A DNA stretch of 64,000 nucleotides, from the NCBI RefSeq assembly GCF_042648365.1, contig NZ_JBHRXI010000001.1:62001-126000 (forward strand), read 5' to 3'. Under the pieces are notes generated by a model. The model was not told the DNA's origin. It made no database searches and saw only the letters and a program-made list of their open reading frames with translations. Shown here piece after piece: positions 1-8,179 of the stretch (the first letter of the stretch is position 1; every line of letters starts with the position of its first letter). This DNA is from Lutimaribacter_A marinistellae (GTDB lineage: Bacteria > Pseudomonadota > Alphaproteobacteria > Rhodobacterales > Rhodobacteraceae). A program made the translations under genes and the position numbers.

Positions 1-759
1 GTCGTCTCGCGCGGATATGGCGGGTCGGTCGAGGGGCCACTGCAGGTCGACCCAGCCCGGCACAAGGCATCAAAGGTCGGGGACGAGCCACTATTGCTTG
101 CAGCCTTTGCCGAGGTCTGGGTCGCGCGGGACCGGGCCGCAGGCGTGCGCGCGGCCGAGGCGGCGGGTGCGAGCGTGATCGTGCTGGATGACGGGTTCCA
201 GAACCCCGCGGTGGACAAGGACCTGTCGGTCGTCGTCGTCGACGCGGCGCAGGGCTTCGGCAATGGGCGCTGCATCCCGGCGGGCCCGTTGCGCGAACCG
301 GTCGAAGCGGGCCTGGCGCGGGCCGACCTCGTGCTATCCTTGGGAGATGCGCAGGCGCAGGAGGCATTTGCCGCGCGTTGGGGCAAGCGTCTGGGCGTGC
401 CGCACCTGACCGGCACCGTCGAACCGTTGCAGACAGGCATGGACTGGTCGCAGACATCGGTTCTGGCCTTTGCCGGGATCGGCCACCCCGAGAAGTTTTT
501 CCGGACGCTGCGCGCGCAAGGGGCGCAACTGCTGCGGGCCGAGGCGTTGGACGATCACCAACCCCTGACGCCCGCACTGATGAACCGGCTGGAAGGCGAG
601 GCGAAACTGCTAGGCGCGCAGATGGTCACGACCGAGAAGGATGCCGTGCGCCTGCCGCCCGGCTTCCGCTCCAAGGTCGTCACTCTTCCGGTCCGGCTGA
701 GCATCCATCAGGACGCAGAGATGCGAGAGATGCTGGCCACAGCCGCCCCCGCGCCCTGA
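1..759 (+). CDS. lpxK: Tetraacyldisaccharide 4'-kinase, C-terminal part (cut by window start)
   Basis: The reading frame is open from base 1, so the true start lies upstream and roughly the last 250 residues are visible. LpxK phosphorylates the 4' position of the lipid A disaccharide precursor at the inner membrane. The visible part begins with SRGYGG and reaches the GDEPLLLA motif typical of the family, followed by the VLDDGFQNPAV segment. It ends with the usual STTEKDAVRL-like motif (seen as TTEKDAVRLP). It converges on the CoA-transferase gene with only 6 bases between the stops. Family identity is clear; the absence of the Walker A end is due only to the window edge. Confidence 0.93.
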   Translation, partial: VVSRGYGGSVEGPLQVDPARHKASKVGDEPLLLAAFAEVWVARDRAAGVRAAEAAGASVIVLDDGFQNPAVDKDLSVVVVDAAQGFGNGRCIPAGPLREPVEAGLARADLVLSLGDAQAQEAFAARWGKRLGVPHLTGTVEPLQTGMDWSQTSVLAFAGIGHPEKFFRTLRAQGAQLLRAEALDDHQPLTPALMNRLEGEAKLLGAQMVTTEKDAVRLPPGFRSKVVTLPVRLSIHQDAEMREMLATAAPAP

Positions 760-765
760 CGCGTG

Positions 766-1878
766 TCAGTCGTCCTCGCCCAGTTTCGGCGCGGGACGGT
801 GCAGGCTGAGTTCGGCATCGGAGAAGACGAAAGGCGAGCGTACGCCGGGCACGCCGCCCAGCTCGATCTGCATGCCACGCGCGACGACCTGCGGATCGGC
901 CATCACCTCGTCCATGCGGTTGATCGGGCCAGCGGGCACGCCCTCGGCCTCGCAGGCGGCCAGAAGATCGGCCTTGTCCCTTTGCGCGGTGGCCCCGTTC
1001 AGCCGGGCGATCATCACGCGGCGATTGGCCAGCCGGTCCTTGTTGCGGGCAAATTCGGGTGCTTCGGCCATCTCGTCCAGCCCAAGTATTCGGCACAGGC
1101 GCTGGTACTGCCTGTCATTGCCTGTGGCGATGATGATATGGCCATCGGCGCAGTCGAACACCTGGTAAGGTGCAAGGTTGACATGCGCATTGCCCATCCG
1201 CCCCGGAGGGTTGCCGGTGGTGAGGTAGTTCATCGCCTGGTTCGCGGTCACCGATACGGCCACGTCCAGCAGGGACATGTCGATATGCTGACCGCGTCCG
1301 GTTTCCTGGCGCTGATGCAGCGCGGCGAGGATCGCGGTGACGGAATAGATGCCGGTGAAGACGTCGGTGATCGCGACACCCGCCTTTTGCGGCTGGCCAT
1401 CCGGCTCGCCGGTGATCGACATCAGCCCTGACATGCCCTGTATGATGAAGTCATACCCTGCCCGGTGGGCATAGGGGCCGGTCTGGCCAAAGCCGGTGAT
1501 CGAGCAATAGATGAGCCGTGGATTTATCTCGGCAAGGCTGGCGTAATCCAGCCCGTATTTCTTGAGCCCGCCCAGTTTGAAATTTTCGATCAGGATGTCG
1601 GCATCGGCCACCAGCTCGCGCACGCGGGCCTGCCCCTCTTCGGTCGAGAAATCGACAGCGATCGAGGCCTTGCCGCGATTGGCGGAGTGGAAATAGGCGG
1701 CCGAGACATCCTCGTCCCGTGTCACGAAAGGCGGGCCCCAGGCGCGGGTATCGTCGCCTGCAGGGCTTTCGACCTTGATGACCTCGGCGCCCAGGTCGGC
1801 CAGCGTCTGACCGGCCCAGGGGCCGGCCAGGATGCGCGCCAATTCGACGACCTTCAATCCGGCGAGCGGTGCGGTCAT
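766..1878 (-). CDS. CaiB/BaiF family type III CoA-transferase
   Basis: A 370-residue protein of the family that moves CoA between carboxylic acids. It begins with the typical PLAGLKVVELARILAGP segment and has the AEVIKVE motif near residue 35. The catalytic aspartate is Asp172 in AITDVFTGIYS. A longer frame exists upstream, but the ATG at 1878 overlaps the dsbA-like stop codon (TAATG), which indicates translational coupling and fixes the start. The substrate cannot be told from sequence. The neighbouring thioredoxin-like gene gives no functional hint, so a specific name is not given. Confidence 0.88.
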   Translation of the reverse strand: MTAPLAGLKVVELARILAGPWAGQTLADLGAEVIKVESPAGDDTRAWGPPFVTRDEDVSAAYFHSANRGKASIAVDFSTEEGQARVRELVADADILIENFKLGGLKKYGLDYASLAEINPRLIYCSITGFGQTGPYAHRAGYDFIIQGMSGLMSITGEPDGQPQKAGVAITDVFTGIYSVTAILAALHQRQETGRGQHIDMSLLDVAVSVTANQAMNYLTTGNPPGRMGNAHVNLAPYQVFDCADGHIIIATGNDRQYQRLCRILGLDEMAEAPEFARNKDRLANRRVMIARLNGATAQRDKADLLAACEAEGVPAGPINRMDEVMADPQVVARGMQIELGGVPGVRSPFVFSDAELSLHRPAPKLGEDD

Positions 1879-2540
1879 TACTCTTCGAGCTCCGCCTCGA
1901 TCAGGGCCTTGAGATCGGCATAGGGTTGGTTCTCGACCGGTTCGCCGTTCAGAACGAAGCTGGGCGTAGCCTGTACACCATCGGCCTCGGCGTTTTCCTG
2001 GTACCACGCCACCAGCGTCTGGGCCTTTTCGGCATCTTGCAGACAGGCTTCGAGCTGATCGTTCTCCAGACCTGCGAGGCGCCCGATCTTGCGCAGCTCC
2101 TCGACGATCTCGCTCGGGCCGCCGGCGCGAGCCCAGTCCTGCTGACCCTTCATGATGAGGTCGGTCATGCCAAAGAACTTATCGGGGCCGGCACAGCGCG
2201 CCACCATCGAAGCCCAAAGACCGTAGCGGTCGAAATAGACCTCGCGAAAGACGAACTTTACCTTGCCGGTGTCGATGAAGTCTTCCTTGAGCTGCTTGTA
2301 GGGGCCCGCGTGGAAGCTGGCGCAATGCGGGCAGGTGAAGGAGGCGTACTCGATCAGCGTGACCGGCGCGTCCTCGGCGCCCTGTACCATCTCGATGATG
2401 GTGGACGTATCGACCTCGGCCTCTTGCGCATGGGCCTGGCCGACCAGCGGGTTGGGCAGGTTCGGGTTGGAACCGGTAAGCCAGTAGGCACCGGCGGCAA
2501 GGGCAACGGCCGCGCAGGTCACGGTCAGAAATCGGGTCAT
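1878..2540 (-). CDS. DsbA-family thiol:disulfide oxidoreductase, secreted
   Basis: A 220-residue periplasmic thioredoxin-fold protein. A hydrophobic segment at residues 4-22 is a signal peptide or anchor. The redox motif is Cys70-Pro-His-Cys73 in FTCPHCASFH, and the cis-proline loop appears as ATPSFVLNG near residue 195. The CPHC centre is that of DsbA oxidases; the family DSBA-like thioredoxin (Thioredoxin_4) fits best. An AAAGG ribosome site precedes the ATG. It shares a strand with the DUF721 gene upstream (12-base gap) and overlaps the CoA-transferase start by one base, so the three are likely one operon. Confidence 0.9.
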   Translation of the reverse strand: MTRFLTVTCAAVALAAGAYWLTGSNPNLPNPLVGQAHAQEAEVDTSTIIEMVQGAEDAPVTLIEYASFTCPHCASFHAGPYKQLKEDFIDTGKVKFVFREVYFDRYGLWASMVARCAGPDKFFGMTDLIMKGQQDWARAGGPSEIVEELRKIGRLAGLENDQLEACLQDAEKAQTLVAWYQENAEADGVQATPSFVLNGEPVENQPYADLKALIEAELEE

Positions 2541-2552
2541 ATTCGGCCTTTC

Positions 2553-3053
2553 TCAGCGTTTCTGTCTGGATAGAACGTTGCGGCCCAGACGTTCAAGGGC
2601 CGCGCGCAGATCGGGATCGCCCGCGCCTTGGGCTGCGCGGCTGGCCTCGGCCAGAACCTCGGGCGCGGGGGCGGGCTTCTCTGCCGGCTTGTGGCCAAAG
2701 CTCGCCTGACCTTCGGCAAACCCGGTGGGCGCGGTCTGCGTGATGCGCACCCGGGAAATGGCGTTGTAGCCGTAGGTCGCGTTGACCTTTTCGCGGATGC
2801 GCTCTTTTTGCATTTCGAGCATGGGCGCCTGTGGACCGGTGGTAAGCACCGTGAGCGTCGCGCCAAAGCCGCCCTTGGCGTAACCCACGTTGACAGGCCG
2901 CGAAATGGCGGCGATGTCGGCGCCCACGATCTCGGCCCAGTGGGTCAGCACGCGGCTGACGGCAAAACCGCGGCTTTCGCCCGCCTTGCGGATCTGATCG
3001 TTGAGCAACGTGGCGGTTCGCTTGAACCCGCGGGTGGTGGAGAATTTGCGCAT
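2553..3053 (-). CDS. DUF721/DciA-like protein
   Basis: A 166-residue cytoplasmic protein. The N-terminal 100 residues carry the DUF721 pattern: a helix with RKAGESRGFAVSRVLTHW, then the conserved VGADIAAISRPV and a beta segment ending in GATLTVLTTGPQ. DUF721 includes DciA, the ancestral DnaB helicase operator or loader of bacteria lacking DnaC; whether this copy does that is inference. The C-terminal 50 residues are rich in Ala, Pro and charged residues and look disordered. It is divergent from mutY across 84 bases, which must hold both promoters. Confidence 0.78.
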   Translation of the reverse strand: MRKFSTTRGFKRTATLLNDQIRKAGESRGFAVSRVLTHWAEIVGADIAAISRPVNVGYAKGGFGATLTVLTTGPQAPMLEMQKERIREKVNATYGYNAISRVRITQTAPTGFAEGQASFGHKPAEKPAPAPEVLAEASRAAQGAGDPDLRAALERLGRNVLSRQKR

Positions 3054-3137
3054 CGTCTGGTCTTGTACTCCCGTTCACCTATTGTAAGGGGCCGGTGGCC
3101 GGGTGCCAGCGAAACCGGCGGGGGTGAAAGGTAAATC

Positions 3138-4193
3138 TTGCGTGACGATACGGATATGGCGGTAAGCGACGCGCTGCTCAAGTGGTACGATGTACATGCG
3201 CGCGAAATGCCGTGGCGCGTGGGGCCTGCGGATCGCGCGGCGGGCGTGCTGCCCGACCCATATCGCGTCTGGCTGTCCGAGGTGATGCTGCAACAGACAA
3301 CCGTGGCGGCGGTGCGCGACTATTTCCACCGCTTCACGGCGCGCTGGCCGACAGTGCTTGACTTGGCTGCTGCGCCCGATGCCGACGTGATGGGAGAATG
3401 GGCCGGGCTGGGATACTACGCCCGCGCACGCAACCTTTTGAAATGCGCGCGGGTCGTGGCATACGAACATGACGGTCGTTTCCCCGACAGTTACGAGGGA
3501 CTGCTGGAGCTGCCCGGGATCGGCCCCTACACGGCGGCGGCGGTTGCGGCGATTGCGTTTGACCGGGCCGAAACGGTACTGGACGGCAATGTCGAACGGG
3601 TGATGGCGCGGCTGCACGACGTGCATGTCCCCCTGCCCGAGGCAAAGCCGATGCTGAAGGACCATGCCGAGCGGCACACGCCCCTGACGCGACCGGGCGA
3701 TCATGCACAGGCGGTGATGGATCTCGGCGCGACGATCTGCACGCCGCGCTCTCCCGCTTGCGGGATCTGCCCGGTGATCGAACATTGCGCAGCGCGGCGC
3801 GCCGGGACCGCGGCGGAACTGCCGAAGAAAAGCCCGAAGAAACCGAAGCCCACCCGCTATGGTCATGCCTATCTGGCGCGGTTGCCGGACGGGTCGCTGG
3901 TGCTGGAGCGCAGGGCAGAAAAGGGGCTGTTGGGCGGCATGCTGGGCTGGCCGGGATCGGACTGGTCCGATGCTCCGAGCACGGAGCCGCCCTTTGACGC
4001 CGAATGGCGCGAGATCGCTGGCGAGGTGCGTCATACATTCACCCATTTCCACCTGATCCTGCGGCTTTACGGGGCCGAGTTGCCCGAAGAGGCGGCACCC
4101 GAAGGCTATGAGATCATCGGCAAACACGCGTTCCGGCCCAGCGATCTGCCGACCGTGATGCGAAAGGCATATGCCTTGTGGCGCGACGCTTAG
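3138..4193 (+). CDS. mutY: A/G-specific adenine glycosylase MutY
   Basis: MutY removes adenine mispaired with 8-oxoguanine. Present are the N-terminal LKWYDVHAREMPWR segment, the catalytic Glu48 in LSEVMLQQT, the helix-hairpin-helix LPGIGPYTAAAV, the catalytic Asp in VMDLGATIC and a [4Fe-4S] ligand set Cys-x6-Cys-x2-Cys-x5-Cys. The C-terminal part is the MutT-like recognition domain. The start chosen is TTG at 3138, which has an AAAGG site about 7 bases upstream; the in-frame ATG at 3156 is the alternative. At 351 residues it has the usual length. Confidence 0.95.
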   Translation: MRDDTDMAVSDALLKWYDVHAREMPWRVGPADRAAGVLPDPYRVWLSEVMLQQTTVAAVRDYFHRFTARWPTVLDLAAAPDADVMGEWAGLGYYARARNLLKCARVVAYEHDGRFPDSYEGLLELPGIGPYTAAAVAAIAFDRAETVLDGNVERVMARLHDVHVPLPEAKPMLKDHAERHTPLTRPGDHAQAVMDLGATICTPRSPACGICPVIEHCAARRAGTAAELPKKSPKKPKPTRYGHAYLARLPDGSLVLERRAEKGLLGGMLGWPGSDWSDAPSTEPPFDAEWREIAGEVRHTFTHFHLILRLYGAELPEEAAPEGYEIIGKHAFRPSDLPTVMRKAYALWRDA

Positions 4194-4196
4194 ACG

Positions 4197-4236
4197 GATG
4201 GGCAAGCGGCCGTGACGGCGATAGGGTTTGCCCATC
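4197..4236. repeat. Inverted repeat between mutY and alkB
   Basis: Nine-base perfect arms (GATGGGCAA at 4197-4205 and TTGCCCATC at 4228-4236) enclose 22 bases, with a further short GC stem inside. There is no following T run, so this is not a classical terminator. It lies just upstream of the alkB ribosome site (GGAGA at 4246-4250) and could act as a weak terminator for mutY or a leader structure for alkB. Confidence 0.35.
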
Positions 4237-4257
4237 GACGATAGCGGAGACGCCCCG

Positions 4258-5391
4258 ATGATCGCGGCCCAGACCCTTTCGCGCGCGACGAGCGCCCTGC
4301 CCTTCTGGCTGTCTTTCCTGCTGATCCCGCTGGCCTGGTTCAGCGCGGTTCAGGGTGGCTGGTGGCTGCTTTTGATCCCGCTGTCGACATGGTGGGTTTT
4401 CGCGGTGCTCGACCAGCTGACCGGGCTGAACCTTGAAAACGCCGACCCGACGACCCCCGACGCCGATCTGCGCTGGTATGTCTTGCTGACACAGGCCTGG
4501 GTGCCGGTGCAGTTCGTGACGCTGTTCGGGCTGATCTGGTATGCGACCCGCGCCGCGCATCTGGACAGTATCGAGCGCATCGCGCTGTTCTTCGGCGTGG
4601 GTGTGATCACCGGGACGATCGGCATCAACTACAGCCACGAGCTGATGCACCAGAAGGACCGGTTCGAGCGCACGTTGGGCGACCTGCTTCTGGCCATGGT
4701 GCTTTATTCGCATTTCCGGTCAGAGCATCTGCTGGTGCATCACCGCTATGTCGGCACGCCGCGCGACCCCGTCACCGCGCGGTACAACGAGGGGTTCCAC
4801 CGGTTTTACCCGCGCGTGCTGATCGGCAGCCTGCGGTCTGCCTTTGGGGCGGAACAGGCCATGCTGGCACGCAAGGGCAAGCCATGGCACGACGCGACCA
4901 ACCCGTTCTGGCGGTATTGGGCGCTGCAGGGCGCGATGCTGGCACTGGCGCTGATCCTGGGCGGGTGGAGCGGGCTGGGCCTGTTCCTGGTACAGGCGGG
5001 CGTTGCGATCTGGCAGTTGGAACTGGTCAATTACGTCGAGCATTATGGCCTGACGCGCAAACATCTTGGTGACGGGAAATACGAGCATGTCCTGCCGCGC
5101 CATTCGTGGAATGCGGCGCATAAGGCGTCGAACTGGTTGCTGATTAACCTGCAACGCCATTCCGACCACCATTACAAGCCCGACCGGCGGTTTCCCCTAT
5201 TGCAGAACCATGACGAAAGGGAAGCGCCGCAACTGCCCTATGGCTACCCGGTCATGACGGTCGCTGCGATGATCCCGCCGTTGTGGCGGCGCGTCATGAA
5301 CCCGCGTGTTCGGGCGTGGCGGCGGCAGTATTACCCCGAGGTCGAGGACTGGACACCTTACAACAAGGGGCGCAATCCCTTGCCGCGCTGA
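4258..5391 (+). CDS. alkB: AlkB-type membrane di-iron alkane 1-monooxygenase
   Basis: An integral membrane fatty-acid-desaturase-like oxygenase of 377 residues that hydroxylates terminal methyl groups of alkanes. The three histidine clusters are present: HELMH at 127-131, HLLVHH at 157-162 and HSDHH near residue 300, plus the NYVEHYGL signature. Hydrophobic segments lie near 15-55, 75-98, 107-125 and 225-255. ATG at 4258 is chosen over an upstream TTG because GGAGA sits 7 bases before it. No rubredoxin or rubredoxin reductase gene is nearby, so electrons must come from elsewhere. Its 3' end overlaps the convergent cyclase gene by 34 bases. Confidence 0.93.
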   Translation: MIAAQTLSRATSALPFWLSFLLIPLAWFSAVQGGWWLLLIPLSTWWVFAVLDQLTGLNLENADPTTPDADLRWYVLLTQAWVPVQFVTLFGLIWYATRAAHLDSIERIALFFGVGVITGTIGINYSHELMHQKDRFERTLGDLLLAMVLYSHFRSEHLLVHHRYVGTPRDPVTARYNEGFHRFYPRVLIGSLRSAFGAEQAMLARKGKPWHDATNPFWRYWALQGAMLALALILGGWSGLGLFLVQAGVAIWQLELVNYVEHYGLTRKHLGDGKYEHVLPRHSWNAAHKASNWLLINLQRHSDHHYKPDRRFPLLQNHDEREAPQLPYGYPVMTVAAMIPPLWRRVMNPRVRAWRRQYYPEVEDWTPYNKGRNPLPR

Positions 5392-6773
5392 CCCGCGCAC
5401 CAGACGGTCAACGGCTCATCCACACCGCGAATATGCTGGTCGTCACAGCGGTAGAACGGCTCCAGCAGGATCTGTGCGGCCGAGCCTTCGTCGGTCACGC
5501 GGTTGCGGAGCGTGTCGCTGATGATCAGGCAAACCTCATGCTCGCGGGTGAGCGCTTCGAGCCGCGAGGCCACGTTGACAGCGTCGCCGATCACCGCGAA
5601 TTCCAGCCGGTTGGCGCCGATATCGCCAAGGACGACCTCGCCATAATGCACGCCGATGCCAACCTCGATCGGAGGTTCGCCGGCGCGGCGGCGGTCCGTG
5701 TTCCAGCGTTCCATCACGCGCGCCATCGCCAGAGCGCATGACAGCGCGTTGCTCGCGTCACGGTCCCCGGCGGTGGGCGTGCCGAACGTGGCCATCAGCC
5801 CGTCGCCCAGGTACTTGTCCAGCGTGCCGTTATGGCGAAACACCTCGGCTTCCATCCGGGCCTGAAAGCCGCGCAGAGCCTCGATCACCTCCCGCGGATC
5901 GCGGGCCTTGGAAAACCGGGTGAAGCCGACGATGTCGATGAACAGGACTGCAACGTTCTGGTTTCGCACCTGCTTCAAGGGCTCGTCATTCTGGCTCAAC
6001 TCGTCGACGACATTGGGTGAGAAGTATCGAGATAGGTTGGCGCGCTCGCGTTCCAGCGTTGCGTTGTTGAGAAGTAGCCGGTTGAACCGGCGCACCGAAA
6101 TTCCCAGCGTGACCGCGACGAGGACGAACACCACCACCTCCTGCACCCGCATGTGGATCATGAAACTGTTCGGATCCATCATTTCGAGCACGTCGGGATA
6201 GGCGGCGAAGGCCTCGTTTGCCGCCTCGGTCAGGCCCGGGATCGGCTCGGACATCCAGCGGGCCAGAACCCAGCCGAGGGTCCACATGCCCGCGGTCCAG
6301 GTGCCGATGGCGATGACCGTGCGCCAGGAATAGGCGAGCGTTCCAGAGGCAAGGATCAGGAAGAAATAGAGGAAGTTGTCGAAACGGTACTGGAACGCGA
6401 CCGGCTGCACATCGTCCGAGAACGGATTCGGAATGACCATGCCCAGCGTCATGACCAGAAGGTCGAGAAAGATCAGCACGAGTTCCGGGCGCGACTGCCC
6501 CACCCGGCCCATGCGGCGGATCAGGAAGCCGTTACCGATCAGCAGCGCGAGAATGGCCTGGTAATACAGCACCTCCCACTGCGGATTGAGGAAGGGCAAG
6601 AAGGCCGCAACGATCAGAAGCGTGACGACCCGTGCGCGCAGGGCAAGTTCGAGACCCTCTTTCTTGTGTCGTTCGAGCGCCGCGAGAGCATATGGGCTGT
6701 GCTCCTCGAGATTGTCGGGTTGGGTGATCCAGATGCTGCGCCGCTGCGGCGCCGGGGCACTTGCCTCGGACAT
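5358..6773 (-). CDS. Membrane-bound class III adenylate/guanylate cyclase
   Basis: A 471-residue protein with about six membrane segments (roughly 47-63, 69-85, 97-116, 133-150, 152-171, 210-227) followed by a helical linker and a class III cyclase domain at about 270-460. Metal-binding Asp280 lies in VLFIDIVGFT, the second metal site is Asp324 in KYLGDGLM, and IGDAVNVASRLE at 395-406 completes the active site. The catalytic set looks intact, so it probably makes cAMP in response to a membrane or extracytoplasmic signal. A strong AAGGAGGG site precedes the ATG. It is a single gene between alkB (convergent, overlapping) and the ccrM terminator. Confidence 0.92.
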   Translation of the reverse strand: MSEASAPAPQRRSIWITQPDNLEEHSPYALAALERHKKEGLELALRARVVTLLIVAAFLPFLNPQWEVLYYQAILALLIGNGFLIRRMGRVGQSRPELVLIFLDLLVMTLGMVIPNPFSDDVQPVAFQYRFDNFLYFFLILASGTLAYSWRTVIAIGTWTAGMWTLGWVLARWMSEPIPGLTEAANEAFAAYPDVLEMMDPNSFMIHMRVQEVVVFVLVAVTLGISVRRFNRLLLNNATLERERANLSRYFSPNVVDELSQNDEPLKQVRNQNVAVLFIDIVGFTRFSKARDPREVIEALRGFQARMEAEVFRHNGTLDKYLGDGLMATFGTPTAGDRDASNALSCALAMARVMERWNTDRRRAGEPPIEVGIGVHYGEVVLGDIGANRLEFAVIGDAVNVASRLEALTREHEVCLIISDTLRNRVTDEGSAAQILLEPFYRCDDQHIRGVDEPLTVWCAGQRGKGLRPLL

Positions 6774-6871
6774 GCCGTCCCTCCTTGTCCACGCCTTGCC
6801 ACAAGATAGGCAAGAGGCGCCGCCGACGCGAGGGCGACACCGATTTTAGCGGCCGCTGACGTGACAGCCGC

Positions 6872-6902
6872 AATAAAAATGCCCCGCCAGCAAGGGCGGG
6901 GC
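6872..6902 (-). terminator. Rho-independent terminator of ccrM
   Basis: GCCCCGCC at 6881-6888 and GGCGGGGC at 6895-6902 form a perfect 8-bp stem with a 6-base loop. On the minus strand the stem is followed by ATTTTTATT, the T-rich tail of an intrinsic terminator. It lies about 65 bases beyond the ccrM stop. Confidence 0.88.
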
Positions 6903-6966
6903 CAGGTGTGGTGCGCACGTGTCAGGCCACGGGCACCGGCGGTAACCTTGAATCTTGTCGGATGGA

Positions 6967-8070
6967 TCAGCCGTGCAGTTCGGCCCGGATCTGCTGGCGC
7001 AGCACGTCGATGGGCACGGTCTTGCCCTCGCGTTTGAAACACCAATAGGTCCAGCCATTGCAGGAGGGCGCGTTTTCGAGATGCGCACCGACCTGGTGGA
7101 TCGAGCCCTTGATGTTCTGGCCCACCAACGTGCCGTCGGCGCGAATCTTGGCCTTGTGCCGTTGGTTCATCGAGTAAAGCTCTTCGCCCGGTCGCAAGAG
7201 CCCGCGTTCGACCAGCTGACCGAAGGGGATGCGCGGCTCCGCCCGTTTGCCTGCGGTGACCTGCAGCGCCTCACGGTCGAACTTTCGCACGGACTTGATG
7301 CGCTTCTCGGCGATCTTGCGATAGCTCTCTTCGCGCTCGATCCCGATGAACTCGCGCCCCAGCATCTTGGCCACGGCGCCCGTTGTCCCGGTGCCGAAGA
7401 ACGGGTCGAGCACGACATCGCCGGGATTGGTCGAGGCCAGCAGGACGCGGTGGAGCAGCGCCTCGGGCTTTTGCGTCGGATGCGCCTTGTCGCCGTTTTC
7501 GTCTTTGAGCCGCTCATGCCCGGTGCAGATCGGCAGCACCCAGTCCGAGCGCATCTGCACGCCTTCGTTCAGGGCCTTCAGCGCCTCGTAGTTGAAGGTG
7601 TATTTCGCCCCCTCGCGTTTCGAGGCCCAGATCATCGTTTCATGCGCGTTGGTGAATCGCTTGCCGCGGAAGTTCGGCATTGGGTTCGACTTGCGCCAGA
7701 CCACGTCGTTGAGAATCCAGTACCCCGCGTCCTGAAGGGCCGAGCCGACGCGGAAGATGTTGTGATACGACCCGATCACCCAGATCGCGCCATTCGGCTT
7801 GAGCAGGCGATGCGCGGCCTTGAGCCATGCGCGCGTGAACTGGTCATAGGCGGAGAAGCTGGAGAACTGGTCCCAATGATCGTCGACCGCATCGACCTGG
7901 CTGTTGTCGGGGCGGTGCAACTGGCCCTTGAGCTGCAGGTTATAGGGCGGATCGGCAAAGATCAGGTCGACGGACGCCTCCGGCAGACTGTTCATCTGTT
8001 CGATGCAGTCACCGGACAATATCGTGTTCAATGGGAGCGCCGTGACGCTCTCAGTCCTGCTTAGGGTCAT
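6967..8070 (-). CDS. ccrM: CcrM-type adenine DNA methyltransferase (GANTC)
   Basis: Cell-cycle-regulated beta-class N6-adenine methylase. The catalytic DPPYNLQL motif lies near residue 35 and the AdoMet-binding DPFFGTGTTG near 220, in the beta-class order. The C-terminal ~80 residues match the CcrM-specific domain, including SIHQVGAHLENAPSCNGWTYW. In Caulobacter and relatives CcrM methylates GANTC late in replication and is a solitary methylase; no restriction partner is seen here. The ATG at 8070 gives 367 residues; an upstream TTG at 8091 has no ribosome site. Three GANTC sites lie just upstream, suggesting autoregulation by methylation. Confidence 0.96.
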   Translation of the reverse strand: MTLSRTESVTALPLNTILSGDCIEQMNSLPEASVDLIFADPPYNLQLKGQLHRPDNSQVDAVDDHWDQFSSFSAYDQFTRAWLKAAHRLLKPNGAIWVIGSYHNIFRVGSALQDAGYWILNDVVWRKSNPMPNFRGKRFTNAHETMIWASKREGAKYTFNYEALKALNEGVQMRSDWVLPICTGHERLKDENGDKAHPTQKPEALLHRVLLASTNPGDVVLDPFFGTGTTGAVAKMLGREFIGIEREESYRKIAEKRIKSVRKFDREALQVTAGKRAEPRIPFGQLVERGLLRPGEELYSMNQRHKAKIRADGTLVGQNIKGSIHQVGAHLENAPSCNGWTYWCFKREGKTVPIDVLRQQIRAELHG

Positions 8071-8127
8071 TATCTTGTCTGCCTCGTTCAACGGCGCATT
8101 TTGCGCTCATTTGGTTGAGGACAGATT

Positions 8128-8166
8128 GAGTCAAACCGGATTCGTGGTCAATTTCTTTTTTGAATC
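8128..8166 (-). promoter_or_regulatory. Cluster of three GANTC sites in the ccrM promoter region
   Basis: GAGTC at 8128-8132, GATTC at 8139-8143 and GAATC at 8162-8166 fall within 39 bases of the 109-base gap between the rnhB stop and the ccrM ATG. A possible -35 element, TTGACC on the minus strand (8146-8151), lies among them. In Caulobacter, GANTC sites in the ccrM promoter couple its expression to methylation state. The same role here is inferred from position and density. Confidence 0.65.
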
Positions 8167-8179
8167 AGCAAGTTACGTT

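Noticed and set aside
6967..8070. Restriction-modification system based on the methylase
   Set aside because: The methylase has the CcrM-specific C-terminal domain and no restriction enzyme gene is adjacent; a solitary cell-cycle methylase is the better reading.
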